From assembly GCA_013398295.1 (NCBI GenBank), contig VZSF01000634.1, positions 934,366 to 998,365 on the forward strand: DNA of 64,000 nucleotides, in the 5' to 3' direction. The notes below the pieces were generated by a model, which worked only from the letters and a program-made list of their open reading frames with translations, was not told where the DNA came from and did no database searches. The position numbers and the translations under genes are program-made. The stretch comes from Chionis minor (Eukaryota; Chordata; Aves; Charadriiformes; Chionididae). The first letter of the stretch is position 1. Every line of letters begins with the position of its first letter. Shown here one piece after another: positions 24,901 through 39,900 of this stretch.

Positions 24901-27900
24901 ACCCCAGCGAACTCAAAGTATGGTTAAACTGAGGGTCAGTCTCCCACTGGGCTATAAAAAAAGGAGGCTCCTCTCCTGTATGACCCTACACAGACCATGC
25001 GACTGCAGCCTGGTCAATGCATGTGTCAGCCCACGCAGCCGGGGGCTTTTTTGGTGTGTATTGCAACACAAGACCACCACCCGTGAACCCCAACGGCTTC
25101 CCTGGCAGGAGGAAGGTGTTCTGCATCCCTCACCTCCCCTCAACGCCCCCGCAGGACACCTTGGCCAGTTTTAACCCCGCCCTTGTTCCTGCACCACCAC
25201 CCTGCGGGAGGACAACGCTCCAGTTGAGAAAGAGAAGGGCTACGGTGCTGCACGCTCAGTCACACAGAAGTGTTCCTACGGCATCTGCAGACCTTTTGGG
25301 GGCCTGTAGAAGAAACACTGTCCTCCCCTGAGCTCAGCTCTTCAGTCCTCTCTCTGCCTGCTGTTTCCTCAGCTCTCCATCGCACTCACCCTGCAAGTTT
25401 GTCACTTCACTGTCCTTCTCCTGCTGCAGCTGGGCGTATTTCTGGCTATGGGTCTCCAGTGTCTTACGGTGTTCCAGCTTCAAGCTGTTGTGCTGCAGCT
25501 GTAGGTCAAGCAGCTGCTTCTTGACATCTTCATGCTGGTTCTGAATGTGAAAAGAAGCGACAAAGAGTCAGAATAAGGAGAAGAAGCGTAATTTAGCTAC
25601 TGCTAAGTGCTACTCGAGTGCCTCTGTTTAATAAGGGGAGGCAGAAGAGATGTTCATCCTCCAGTAAGGTAGCTGGATATCCCAGATTAAAAAAAATAAT
25701 CTGTGTTCAGTGGTTCAGGAGGGATGTGAAATGCCAATTAAACTGTGCTTTCTGGAGCAATTTGGAAGGTCTCCTTGGAAGCCACTAAACTGGAAGCAGA
25801 ACGTGGTGGCAAGTCCACTCCTGCCTGAAAAAGAGATGGAGACTGGGACACAGCCAAGAACCACTCCTACTCCTTCCCAACTGCCTTGCACACCCTGCTC
25901 TGTAAGAGCAATACAGGCTATAACATCTGCTGATATCAAGCCTGTGGAACACTGCGCAAACCCAAGGTCTTTTCCAGAGTCCCAGACGTGCTGAAGGACA
26001 ACCCAACCTGCAAGGATAGTTCCCGTGGTGCACGTAGCATCGGTCTGCATGAGACCTTAGCCTTAAGTCAGGCTAAGTCAGTCCCCATCGCCTTTTGGTG
26101 TGTGGGTATTGCCGGTCACTTAGGACACACAGACACCTAAACACTCAGGTTGCTCCCTCCGCTTGCTTTGCTTCCTGGTAGCCTGCCTCTTCTCCCACCC
26201 ACCACTCCAAGCTGCTGGAAGAGGAGGGAGACCCTTTACAAGGACACCACGTCCTCTCACGCAGAGAGACTAGAGAGAGCCCACATTCCCCATAGTAACG
26301 TGGGGCTCCCGGGCATGAAGTGCCAGGATAGCAGGACTCCCACGGACTCTCGCAAGACCACAGACTGGTTCCAGCAGGCCAAGAATTCATCGACAGAACT
26401 GGGTTGAAGAGCTGTTCTCTTCTCCCCTCCCCTCTTGCAGAGCCCAAGAACAAAACGTGCTGCGACATCCTTTTGCTCAGACCCACTGAACCAGAATTCA
26501 CCTCTTTTTTTGTTCCCATGGTAACCTAGAGAGTCCTTCCACATTCAGTTTGTCAACACCAATTATGTAGGCAGATTGACTGGCTCTCAGGTGAACCCTG
26601 GCCCTTCCGCACAATAGCTCCTCAGGACTTGGGAAGCAATTTCAACCAGCCTTCCTGTAAAAATGACATCATCTTTTTTTAAAAAAAAAACCAACCGCCC
26701 AGTGCTATCGATGATTGCGTTTATCCCCAGTAAGACAAAGCATCTGTGGCCCAGGCATCCTCCCCTGAAGCAATTATCCACCACTAAAATGGGAGAAATA
26801 ACCGTGCTCCAAAAATACATGCAATGCAGTGGAAAAAAGCTATGGCTATGGAGCAGTCCCAGAGACAGAACAGAGAGGAGAGACAAGGATGTCCGGTTAA
26901 TCAGATCACAAGATCAGGAGGGAAAATAAAGAGAGTAGAAGATTCCTGCTTTGGCTTTCAAAGACTTCAGGTACTTACAGTTCTCATCAGAGCCACCGGC
27001 AGAAAGCACTGCAAAGGATCCCTAAAATCATTTTGATACTAAACACCTCAGAAGCCACCAACCTTAGCAAGTGAGAATTGATTTTAACACGAAACTCTAA
27101 GCAATTCAAGGAATTTTAAGTCCTCATCAGCTCAGGTCAGCTAGTTTCTAGCCCATATTCTGTCAGGCAGGTGATGTGCGTAACTTCTGTCCCCAGACCA
27201 CTCACAGTCAGGAAGAAGGGAGGGAATATTCGTCCTTGGAGAGCAGCAGGAAGCTGGAGAGAGAGAGAAGTGCCTTGACCAAGGTCACACAAGGCACCTG
27301 GAGCTCAGTTCAGCTCATTCAGCACACGGAGCACCTTCACTCCCAGCCGGCTTCTAAGGGTGGCTGTGACTAATGCACGCAAACTTTAGGAGGAACACAG
27401 GGATGCTGCTTTATTGTAGTCACATGGCTCTGTGTCTGGAGTTGTATTGGAGTCACAGAGCTCCAGGAGCTCTGGAACATGCTACATGGGATTATTTTTC
27501 AGAGAAGCAACTTAATGGTAAGCAGAGCATTCTTGACCCAGCCAGTGCTACCCAAGCTGGGTATGCTGACCCTCCGAGGAGCCCAGGAACCGCTCCTGCC
27601 CGTAGCTGCCCGCCTCACGGCAATGTCATTCCCTTCTCTACCTCACAGCCAGACTGTTTTACTCCGTCAAGCAGAAACCGCACCACACAGCACGTCAGCG
27701 CCGTGCGAGCCACGTACAACTGCAGCTGGGGGTGAGGGAATACAGAGGGACCACACTGTCATGACGTGTCGCTCTGTGTCCCTACCCATCCTGCCCAGCA
27801 CCGCAACGCCGGGAAATCCTGTCATTCAGGAAGTTGGCTAATCTTTCAAACATCAGGAGTCCTTCAACTCAGCCGTGTACGAATTCAGGCCAGCAAGTCC

Positions 27901-30900
27901 TCTCATCCCACTTTCCCTTTGCTGTCCAGCCAAGACGTAGTGCCCAGGATGCAGCAGCTACACAGGAGCTCCGACTCACTGAGGTTGCTGGGGAAATGGG
28001 CAGGTGGGGGGGGAGCAGGGGGAGAGAAAGAAGAAAATAAGAGTGCCTCTAAAATGTGTATTTCTGCCATAATTTAGAAAGCAGCTTTGTAAACAGCATG
28101 GTACAAAATGCGATAGGTACCTGGATGCTCAGCCCACAAGCAAAGGAAGGTCACATCTCATTTCCAAATTCCAGCGGTTTCAGGAAGTCCAGGTCAAAAA
28201 AATCTTTTGTTTAAAGCCACCTGCCTCCTTGCCTGCCTAGTCCAGTGAATGCTAGGGTACATTCTGCAGAATGATGCGAACAAAAAAAATTTAATCTCCC
28301 CTCAAGAGGTTGAAAGGAACTGTAAGATGAAGTCTGGCCCCAGCGGGAATCCAGACATGGGAATCACATCTACTGCAGCAGCTATTTTTGGACAAAGTCA
28401 AGCTCCTTGCCCCTTTGAGCCTGGTGTGCCAGCCGCAGATGTTAATCAGACATAAATGACTTCAATACAGATCAGAACGACAGCGGTGGCCGGAAGCACC
28501 AAAGCCAGATACGCTTATGTGGCTTCATGGAAGTCCTTGGTCATATTTTGGACCTCCAGCTAACAGAGTTAGTTGCTTCTGTTCAGCATTACGTATCGAC
28601 TCCCTAGGTAATGGTATTGCTGGCAGCAGTCTTCCTCCTGAGGAAGCCAGTACCAGTGGGAAGCATTTTTTGCCTGTGCTCCAGTAACAGAAGTGTTACT
28701 CAGTCTCATAACTAACTAGAAGTTGAGATGAATATTGCTTTTTCAGGGTGGGAGGGGTCTGAAATCTACAATCCCAGGGGCTGGCCTGTCTTTCAGCAGC
28801 TGTAAATATAGTTTTAAAAAAAAAAAAAAAAAAAAAGGTTATCCTCCCTCCTAATAAAAGGAAGCAAGAGAAAGGGAGCCAGGACGAAATGGTCTCACTG
28901 TCCCCTTGAGACAAGCAAACCGGAGCGTTCTGCTCAGACTGCAGTTGCTGTGAAGAGGAACGTTACTGTTGCGAAGCGTTCCCAGAATCCGCAGTGCTGG
29001 ATAATACCCAAGAGACAGAACTGTACTTCCCTTTTCCCAAAGTTCGCATCCAACAGCCAGGCAGCTGGACGTCCAGCTCCGCTCAGGAAATACAGCCCAG
29101 CGGTGCTCAGGGTTGCTGGAACCTAGCCCTCTTTCTGCATCCCAGAATTAAATTACCGTTTCGCTGCCAATGCTCTGGCCAAAAACATTTAAAACCCGCC
29201 ATCACCAGCCACAGTCGCGCTGCTCTAACAAAAGCAAGCTTTAGCATGGGGGTACGCTTCGGGTGGAGCACGCGATAAGCTATAAAATGCTGTAAGCCGC
29301 CCCCCTTCTGAGCCTCTTACATGGACTGGAATACATTGTATTAGCCCAAAGGGCAAGCTACGACAAATACAGCCATTTTCACACTAAGAGACCCAGAAAA
29401 GAACATGCTGAACAACGGAACTCGTGTGCGATAAAGTGCACAAAGGCTGCCATTGAAAGGAGGTGCAGGTGAGGGCTGTAACGCGAGACAAAACCCAACA
29501 GAATAAATAGGAAACTCCCATGAACCGGCCCGGTCGGGAAGGAATGTAGATCAACACCGTGGTGTGGTCTCCTCCCTCCGTGCTGGCAGGAGCTGCAGGA
29601 AACCCTTGCTTGCTCTCTCCTTGGCACCTCCGGCGAGCCAAAGCACCGGCTCTCCTGCCAGGGAGCATTCCTCAACCCCCCGCGGCTGGGGAGCGCGTGG
29701 AGCCAGACTGGTCCCTTACCTTCAGTATCTTGTGCTGGGAACTGAGCGCCCCGTATCTGTTCATAGAGTCTTGCTGGAAAGAAAAAGATGCCGTTAAGAC
29801 TCCAGAAAAAAAAAAAAAAAACACCAACCCAAGGGGGGCAGAAACACCCCTGAACACCCACCCAGCCAGTTCCCACCACCCCTTCCCACACACAGGCACA
29901 CACTGGGACCAATCTGGGAAGGTGACCAGGAACACATCTGCCAAGGTGACCAGCAGAACATGCACGGCTGGGAAAGACCACTCTCAAAACAACCTGGCCA
30001 CCGGCTAATTACTCGCATTCTCTCAATTCATAGAGTAGCTTTTTCCCTGGTTTTCAGCCCTTTATCTGGGGCAGGGGAGTGCTGGAAGAGCTTCGCACAG
30101 TAAAACCCCCCCAGAGCAGGCTGAGGGGGAGGCAGGCAGCACCAGAGCTAAGGCTTTCGCCTACACACAAAAACTGCACCATTTAACAAAAAAATGGCTC
30201 ACAAAGCAATTGAGTACGCCCAAAGCAAACTCCTGTGCCTAGGTACAGCTGGCAAACTGAGCGCAGCTGACACAAATACCCGGTGGGCAGAGAATGGCTG
30301 GGGAGCAGCCCCCAGGAGAGGGACTTGGGGGTGTTGGTGGATGAGAAGCCCAACCTGCACCAGCACCGTGCGCTGGCAGCCCAGAAACCACCCGCATCCC
30401 GGGCTGCATCCCCACAGCGGGGGCAGCAGGGGCAGGGAGGGGATTCTGCCCCTCTGCTCCGCTTGGGGGAGACCCCACCGGGAATTCTGTGTCCAGCACT
30501 GGAGCCCCCAGCATAAGAAGGACATGGACCTGTTGGAGCGGGTGCAGGGGAGGTCATGGAGATGATCCATGGGTTAGAGCACCTCTGCTGGGAGGACAGG
30601 CTGGGAGAGTTGGGGGTGTTCAGCCTGGAGAAGGCTCCAGGGAGACCTTAGAGCCCCTTCCAGTATCTGAAAGGGGCTTACAAGAAATCTGGGGAGGGAC
30701 TTTTTACAAGGTCAGGTAGTGGCAGGACGAGGGGGGATGGCTTCAAGCTGGAAGAGGGGAGATTTAGATGAGATCTCAGGAAGGAATTTTTCACTCTGAG
30801 GGTGGTGAGCCCCTGGCCAGGGTTGCCCAGAGAAGCTGTGGCTGCCCCATCCCTGGAGGTTCAAGGCCAGGTTGGACGGGGCTTGGAGCAGCCTGGTGTG

Positions 30901-33900
30901 GTGGGAGGTGTCCCTGCTCAGGGCAGGGGGTGGCACTGGGTGGTCTTTAAGGTGCCTTCCAACCCAAACCACTCTGTGATTCTATGATAAGCTGATTCAA
31001 TGACACAGCAGCAGAGAGGGATTTACACGTGTCCACAGAGAGGTCTGTACCAGTTTAACAGATCTGGTTATGCCTCGCTAAGGGTCACGTTCTTCCCTTT
31101 TGTCCCCAGGGTACCGTTCTTCACTGTAGCCCCAGCAGCTCAACACAGCCGGCGTGAAAGCCACCAGCCACCTGGGCTGAAAGGCTGAGTCCCATCGTGG
31201 TTTAGGCTGGGCTGGCCACCAAATCTGCCTCAAACCGGGACATTTCCCACAGCAGCAGTGGCACCGAGAGAGAACATGCTGCAGCTTCTCCCATTACGTG
31301 CAGTTTTCCAACCATCTGCTGGGATGTATGTTTGGGAAGCTTGAAGCAACATGGCTGAGACACTAAGCAGCACCGTGGAAGTGCAAACTAACCACCATGC
31401 AGAGCTTAAACCCACAGTTTAACTTATATGATAAACAGTATGAAATACTCCTGGTAATGAGCACAAATCACAAGCGAGCTGCCCAGCCATTAGAGCATTC
31501 GGATATTCATCCATGAGTTTGTTTCTGTGACGGGATGATATTCACCCACTGATGAGCAGGCTAAAAGCAATTCCTCTTCTCCAGCATCACATCAACAGAT
31601 GCTCTGAGAAAGGAATAAAACCAGCCTCATAACTTCAAGTGAATGGGACAGACTGTAACCCAGGGATGCATTTCTTCCTAACCCTCACTGAAGATCCCTT
31701 CTTTTCCCTGCCAAACAAGAAGCCCACAGGCTAGTGGAAATCATTTGACAGTCCCTGGAGACAGAAAACAATGGATATGCTTTCCCCAACAACACCATGG
31801 CCTTTCTTCTCCCTGTTCCCTGTGGTGTGCCGTGCATTCAGTTCCCCCAGGACCCTTCTGTACTGTGAAACAGCGATTCTCTTTCCAGGCTGCAGCCCAG
31901 GACTCCCTGCTACACCAGGAGCTGACAACCCAGCCATGGACACCGCTATCACACATGGGAGCTCCAGCACAACGCACTCTTTCACCACGACGAAGTAAAT
32001 CCTCACACACCAACAGCCTTGCAAGGTGGAGTCAGCCAAAGTTCATCCCGTACCATACCCACTCACAGTCCTTCACGCCTTCCAGACAGCAGCACCGGCC
32101 CCGTGACCGCGGTGGTGCTAGAAAAATCTTCACCGTTACTACACACACACTCTGCGAAGTAAGCCATGCCTACCTTCTCCTTGTTGAGAGCTTCCTGAGC
32201 TTCTAACTTATACACTAAGAAATCTAGAAATGGAAGAAAAGACAAGTTAATGAGCTGGAATTTAACAAGGATCTGGTTTATGTTTTGCTGGGGGGAGGGA
32301 AGGAGGAAGTCAGCCCCTTGCTGAGCAAAAGGCTGCAACCCAACAAGCTGGAATGCAGATGCTGCTAGGAGACTCCACTCAATGCCCTCAGAAAGATGGT
32401 AGTGCTCTCCCTGAGAGCCAGCCAGCCAGCTAGACTGGCCTACACCTCCTTCCCTTCCCATTCCATAGGCAGGTGCATTGGGGACGTCCTACTTCAGCAG
32501 ACAACTGGCTGTATTTTGATGTCACTGAAGCTGTGTAAGGATTTGGGGGGCTCTGAAATGACAGATGACTCTGGGAAAGAGAAATCAAAGCTTCTGTGAT
32601 ACCAAAAGGAACTCATCCGCTAGTCTCCCCTGTGCCACCTTCTTAAAATGAGAAGAGCCCGTGACAAGATAACATTTATTAGGATGCTTCGTTCTCTCAG
32701 TCAGTCCCCACCAAATAAATGAAAGAAGAGGCAGAAATGCAGCTGCTCCCTTAGCTACAGAGCCACATAGCTACAGCCAAACCTGGATGCCATATGTTAG
32801 CATCTCCAGAAACACAGGGCACGTAGGAGTAAGGGATCGCAACGTTACTCCACATACCAGTTTTGAAGATAAAACGCAGGCTATTAAGTCACCAACAATC
32901 AGGTGCAAAGGGGTCTGACACCCAAGCGCACCACTCCACTGAGAGGTACATGAGCTAATCTATTCGCTTTCTACTTCCTGCTGTATTTCATCATCTTAAA
33001 ATACCCTGCATATGCCTGTCTACTTTTGTAGACCAACTTTAAAGGATCTGACAGTCCATATTGTCCTTGTATTACGGAGCGCAGTGGTGCTCATATTATT
33101 AAGCACTTGCAGAGCTCAGCATCATCACATCACTTTTCTAAGAAAGTTCACATATTTCCAAGAAAAAAGCACGGTCTCGTGCCAGGTTTAGTTGTCACTT
33201 AAAGTGCTCAAACACCACATCAAGGGTCCTGCTACTCACAGATTAGACTGAGGACGTACGTAGGGATATGAAAGAACAGAACCCACCTCCCAGCACCTTT
33301 TGCCCATGGGCAATGGACAAGTCAGTTAACCATTCTCTAAGGACAAACCGGGATGAGTCTCACCTGGGGAGGGTTCAGGAACTTCCACACACAGCCCTGA
33401 AGGCAGGAAACGCTTGGGGTACACCACAGACACCTCCCCACGGGACAGCTGGTGGGCTGACCGGCCACCGCTGTGCCACCCATGCAAGAGACTCACCTTC
33501 CTTCGTCTTCTTGTGTTCCCCTCGCTCCTTCTGCAAGGATCGTTCCAGCCGGGATCTGTGCTCATACACAACTAGGGAAGCAGAAAGACGCAGAGCATGA
33601 AACAAACTCTGAAATTTCTTCCCACCTATTCTTTTCCCCAAAACAGGCCTCTTGCAGGTCATGTGATACTTAGACCTCAAATCCCATCATAGACTGGGCC
33701 AGCAAGTGCCCAAGAGAAGAGACCTGGGCGAGAGAGCCTTTCTCGTTTTGAAGGGCCAGCATCACCCTGGCTTTCCAGGCATAAGCACGCAGGAGCTCGC
33801 ACGTAAAATCCAGCCCAAGCAAACCAACAGCCCTGAAATCCATGTAAGACACCCAATGTCCTAAACGATGAAAGGGGCAGGTCCAGCTACAAGCTGTTTG

Positions 33901-36900
33901 CTGTGACCAGACAAGGTCTGTAGCAGGGTGGGGAGAGCTGGACTGGAGACAGTGGATATTCCCGGTACAACACACCGGTCTGTCATCCTGCACTTGCACT
34001 CAGGTTTTGCTTTGGAGTCTAAGCTGTGAAGCCCAAGAGCTGCCTTTAGTGGCCAGTGGCTGAAACACGTATTTGTGGGCCAAGTCCACTGCCAGGCTCA
34101 AGATCCAGAGCCTTCCAGCCCACCTGTTCTGTAAAGGCACCACCAACATGCAGGAGAGACGTTTTCTCCCCTTCCACAACCCAACCATTAACTGGCCCTC
34201 AGGCCACTAAGGAGAAGCCAGCCAAGCAGCTCCCTCTCCTGTTACGCACAAAAACGCATCCGCACTCTGCACAGGGGCCGAGGAGGGAGAGGGATGAGGC
34301 TGCTCCAGGGATGAGGCTGCTCCAGGGATGAGGCTGCTCCAGGGATGAGGCTGCTCCGCACAGCAGCCACATGACACATGAAAGTGCCAGAGAAGCTTCC
34401 TGAGGGATGGTGACTTTAATCCACTCTGTCGTCTGAATGCTAACCAAGAGCTTTCCCCGGGTCCCAGCGCCCGGCTGCACCAGGCTCCTCCATGCGCTCC
34501 GCACAGGGACCGCCACACGCCACACCGGCACTGGGCGGGACAACAACAGAAACTTGTCTCCAGAGCCAAGATCTCTGGGGGCAAGTCGTGCCATGATGCA
34601 GCCTCCAGGAGAAGGAACAAAGCAGGATGATATCTGCACACACGAAACAAGTGCTAACCCATTCCTCGTTGAAAACTTGCCAAGCCAAGAGCCCCAAGTG
34701 ACTTGTGCTCTCACTGCGAGCGAGCTGATGGAGACTGCCAGCTCCGCTCAGGGCATACGGGAGCAGCAAAGGCCGTGTATGGAGGAAGAAATTCCTGCCT
34801 GTGAGGGTGGGGAGCCCCTGGTTGCCCAGAGAAGCTGTGGCTGCCCCATCCCTGGAGGTTCAAGGCCAGGTTGGACGGGGCTTGGAGCAACCTGGTCTAG
34901 TGGGAGGTGTCCCTGCCCAGGGCAGGGGGTTTGGAATGACATGGTTTTAAAAGTCCCTTCCAACCTAAACCGTTCTGTGATTCTGTGTCCTGCATCAACA
35001 GATGATTTGCTGCCTCACAGCAGACACTCCAATCTGGGGAAATAAAAGTCACAAAACATCCCTATGCATATCTAATATTGTACAGGGTTGGCCATCAGTG
35101 GCACCAAGCCTGTGGCAGTGCAGGTGTCGCTCTCAATGTACACACAGAGAAGAGCTCACAGGCAGTTCTGTGTGCCAAGCTCAGTCCCGACTGCTGAGGA
35201 GCCGTTCCCCAGGAACACACTCACATCCAAGCTGCCTCCCTGACCCGCCTAATTCCCTCTGTACTTTTGACCTCCCTCAGGAGCAAGAAGGGCCAGTGTC
35301 CTAGGTCAGGAATTCCTATTGTCACCAGCCATGCTATCTCCTTCCTTCTCTTTGCTACCTTCCCTGGTTAACAAAGGCAGACATCCCACGGATGAGGACG
35401 CCTCCCTTGGGATGAGCCACTTCATTAATATTTTCCTCTCAAGTGGGGAAACTACCATATTCTCCAAACCGTTACAGCAGAAATATTTGTTTTCAATCTG
35501 GGAGGATTTTTTCCCCTGCCGAGCACACTGGTAAGCAGCAAACCCATCACCGCAGCTGTCCAAGTGTCTACTTCATGACAGCTTTATTTTTAGAAACACT
35601 TTTCCCACTAGACCACTCAGATGTCACCCTGAGGGCTTCCCCAGCCCAGCTAAGCACACTAGAGACTGTGGGTGCTCCTTCACTACATGCTAAAAAGCCT
35701 TGTTCAACAAAATTGTCATCTTAAGAACATCAGCCGCTTCCCAAAAGATTTGTGAGCTCCAAGCGCTCATGTTTCTGCCACAAGCATCTCCATTGCAGCC
35801 TTATCTAGCAGAGCACCTGGGGATACGCCTTTGATGCGACGGGAACCTCACACCAGCAATGAAAAGTCACGGCTGCTGGGGCTACTGAGGATGCCCAGCG
35901 ATTCACAGCCTTTTCCATGCCCTTTCACGTACTCTGAGCTTCCAGACTGCATTTGCCTCAGCAGTTCTGGAGGAATTCCCCATGTTAGAGTTTCTCCCGC
36001 AGGCCTTTAATTTCATTTTCTAGTAACCTGAGTATACTGAAACAGAACAGAGTCTGTGACCAGGGTTAGAAACTCACCCAACGTGGGCAGGGACCTCTCT
36101 GGGTCCCTGCAGCTGAAGAACCCAGTGACCATCTTCACTGCCAGCGCAGTTGTGCGCCATCAGCCAGAACGACAAAGTTCACGGTGTTCCACGGAGGCAA
36201 GTTGAACAGCTACACCCTCGCTCAAAGCAAATAAATAACTATTTTGTGTAGAAAAGCTCTGCTCAGATGACCCCAAGCCACCAGCTGCTATTGATCTCAC
36301 ATAGTCAATGGGAAACTAAAGCACGGGAAAGCATCTATAGCAGTAGGCTTGTGCCAACACCCATAACCACAAACCCTAATGAGAGCACCATGAAGCAGAA
36401 GAGTCTTCAGGAACAGCTCCGTATCACAGACTGTTTATTCAGAAATTTAGGATACAAAATGTGGCTCTGCTGACACTTGTTTTATAAGTAAGACCTTATA
36501 AAAGGTAACCTCCAGTGACTAGAGAAAAAAAAAAGTTGTAATCTCTCCTGCCATTCCTCCAGAGCCCAGAAAAGGTGGGTTCAGCTTTACCCAAAGCAGG
36601 AAGCGCGCACTGCATAAAGTCCTCTCTACTTGTCTTTGTGGTGGAATACAGCAGCAGCTTAGCAGACCAAAATGGCACTGTATAGCTTCAGAGGACAGGA
36701 AGGCAGGAAGTCTTTAACAATTTGCAATTACAAGAGAGAATGGAGGGTGGTCAGTGTCTAAATCCAGGCTGGAATTCAGCCAGAGCTCAGCACTGAAGCA
36801 CCGACACCTGCTGCCAAGTGAGCTAAAATGCAGAGCTTGAACTGCTGAAACAATGAAATCCCTCACAGCACCTCGCCTTCGGGAAAGAAGAGGAGGTCAG

Positions 36901-39900
36901 GCCTTCCACAGACGCATTCTTATTTTAGAAGACCACAGAAAGCAGGGTGGGTGCATGAAGGGGTTGCCTCATGTACCCCAGAGCGTGTAGATAAGCATCT
37001 GCCAGGGAGAGGTTGAGAGATCCATAAAGGGAGAGGGATTCCAGCCTTGCCAACAGGCACAGGTCCTACTGTCCTTCAAAAAAAAAAAGTGTTTTCATTT
37101 TACCCCTGCCTGGGAAAGCCACCAGTCCACGCTGGTCCCTGCTTTCATGGAGCAGCGCAGCAGAGGCGTCAGATTTGCTGCTCTGGTTCTGCTAAAACGA
37201 CGCACAGTGCGTCGTTCCTTAGAGCATTCCTACGCCGATGGCCCACGCTGTGTGTGGGAAGAGCCGTCACGCTGCCCACGGCTCCCGGCTCTGAGCAGCT
37301 CTCGGCGCACCGAGATCAACACCCACTTCCAGACTGCACCGTGCTCCTTCCCCTCTCGTAGCTAATCACCCAGAAAAAGCTTTCTTCTCCGCTGCTCTCC
37401 TTGTTAGAGGCATCAAATACTCCTGCCAGTCTCCATCCAGTCACATCACGACTAATCCCCCATGGCACCAGTCACTCAGGCTCGAGAACCACCCAGAGCA
37501 AGGGACAAGGGGAGCAGAACCAAAGCCAGGCTCATCATACATCCATCCCTCTCTGATCCAGAGAGGTGGCCCAGGAGAGACGCTTGGGTAGGAGCCACCC
37601 CATGGTGAGGGCAGGAGCGCTGCGCTCCCACACTCAGCCAGTGTGCAACAGCAGCCCGTCACAGGCGAGAAAATTCCTCCATCCCAGACACCAGTTTGAG
37701 GAGCCGTTGTTGGGCCACGCCAGGAATGAAGCTTGGAGCAACCTGGTCTAGTGGGAGGTGTCCCTGCCCGTGGCACTGGGGCTGGAACTAGATGGTCTCT
37801 AAGGTCCCTTCCAACCTCAACCATTCCATGATCCAATGTCAGGCCAAAGGGGATGGTGCTATAAGTGCACCCTTCCTTCCCACCGGTTCGGAGCGCCGTT
37901 TGCCAGAGAACCGATGGCGGCGAAATCTCTCCGGCTTCAGGCAGAGCCTGCGGGCAGCAGGACAGGGACGGGCACACACCTACGGGAAGGGGAGGTGGCA
38001 AAGCAACATGTCGCTTAAAGCCACCGGCCACACAACCCAGCCTGGCGTGAGCTTGGGGTGGGGGCCGAGGCAGAACCGATGGATCTGCGGTGCCGCCAGT
38101 CACAGCCTGCCAGATGGTGCCTCTAATCCCCTCCGAGCCTCCGGACGCAGCCCCAGAGTCCCCCAAACCACAGCCACCCAGTATTTGGCAAGGTGTCTCC
38201 GTGCGCTCTCAGACATGCCTCCAACCCCACCTCGCAGAAAGAGAAGAGATGGAGGGACAGAAAAGCCAAGTGGATTTTTCCTCCTGGATTCCATCCGGAC
38301 CACAACAGGAAAAGAGGGTCTGCTGGGTGACAGAAACAGCCACCTCTGCTGGCCGGGACAAGGGGCACCAACCGCCAGGCAGGAGGTTGGACAGGGTCAC
38401 GCACACGACGATCCCTCCCTTTCTTCTTCTCACACAGTGTCTTTTACCCCACGGCAAAGTCAGCAGCTGCTTTAATTCTATTATAAAAGAGTCGATGAGA
38501 CCCATTTCCCTGCGTGCAGCCAGTCGAAGACGGCACACGGGACAGGCAGTGCTTCCCTCCCTCCTCCCTCCTCCTCCAGCTTTCCTTTTCCCTTTCACTC
38601 AGCTCTCGGCCCAGCCCAATGCTCTCAAGCGTTATTTACGGAGCCATTAACCATGTCCTGTGCTTGGGTACAAGGGCAGAAAATACTTGAGAGCTGAAAG
38701 AGGCCACCTGAAGCCGGGTTAAACGGTTCCGTATCCCACCTCACAATAACCAGGCCTCCTTTTGTAGAGCTGGAAAGACAGGAATCAGACACAGAAGACA
38801 CGGCAAGTGAAGTCGTGCAACAAGTGAGCACAGGGACAGGGATGGAGCCCGACTCCGCACCTGCCTGTGTTGAGCACCGACGCGCCGCAGGGAGCAGCGC
38901 CGGGAGGCGACGGCAGGACAGCCACGGCCATTTGTGCACGGTACCGCTGCGCTCGAAGACTCCCATGGACATGGCGCCTATCTGCCAGTCGCTAGGCTTC
39001 TCCCACCAGCCAAATCCCAAAAGAAGCTTTGCCTTTGTTAAAATTGTTGGACAAGTAAGTGTCTTCTCAAAATAAAAAGGGTATCCATGGCAACAACTGC
39101 ATTTAGGAATGGGAGGACTGGCAGAGGGTTAGAAACCCCAGCAACAGGCTACAGCTCTGCCATTCAAATGTATTTGGGTGGAAAAAAATATTACGAGCCT
39201 GTCCCAGTTGTTTGCTTGAGCCTGCTCTTCCCAAAACCGGGGTTCCCTGAGGCTACCGCTGTCATCCTATTCTCCGATGAGCCAGCCCCTCTCTCCAAGA
39301 GAAGCAAGGGATGCTGACACACCAGAAGGGAATGCGGGCTAACTTCTGCTCTGCTGATCTTTGCATCTCAGAAAGACAGGATGCAGGTGGAAATCGCGGT
39401 GGCTGGGGCTGTGCGACACATTAGGAGCTGTAGCCGTCCGCCTGCCTTGTGACAGGGCAAGAAGAAACGGAAACAAACCGTAAGATAATCGTGAACCAAC
39501 ACACACGAGATCAATTCACAAGACTGGCTGGTTTTTTTAAAGCGTATTTCCTCGAGAGACAAACCAAACGCAGACACCACACTTTGCTTTCCCAGTTTAC
39601 AGGTAGAAATGCACAGCCCTGAGCACTCCAAGCACTTACGTTTGCATCACAACGCTGCACACAAAACCACCAGAAAATATTTAACCCTAAAAGGCACATC
39701 TTTTGAGTCACAGATGAGCAGAACTCCCCGGCAATACAGGCTACAAAAACAACATCACTGGATATGTCAGCAGAGGTCATAATGGAGCCCCCGTATTTGA
39801 TTTTAGCCTGAGGAAGAGCTCTTGATTGAAACACTATAATCTAAACCCACTTGTTAGAAGAAAAAGCATTAAATTAATCTCTCGACCTTGTGTCACTAGA

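Noticed and set aside
37441..38166. 241-codon open frame on the minus strand
   Set aside because: It runs through a plus-strand CR1 3' end (37728-37842) and GC-rich intron, with no domain and no splice context.
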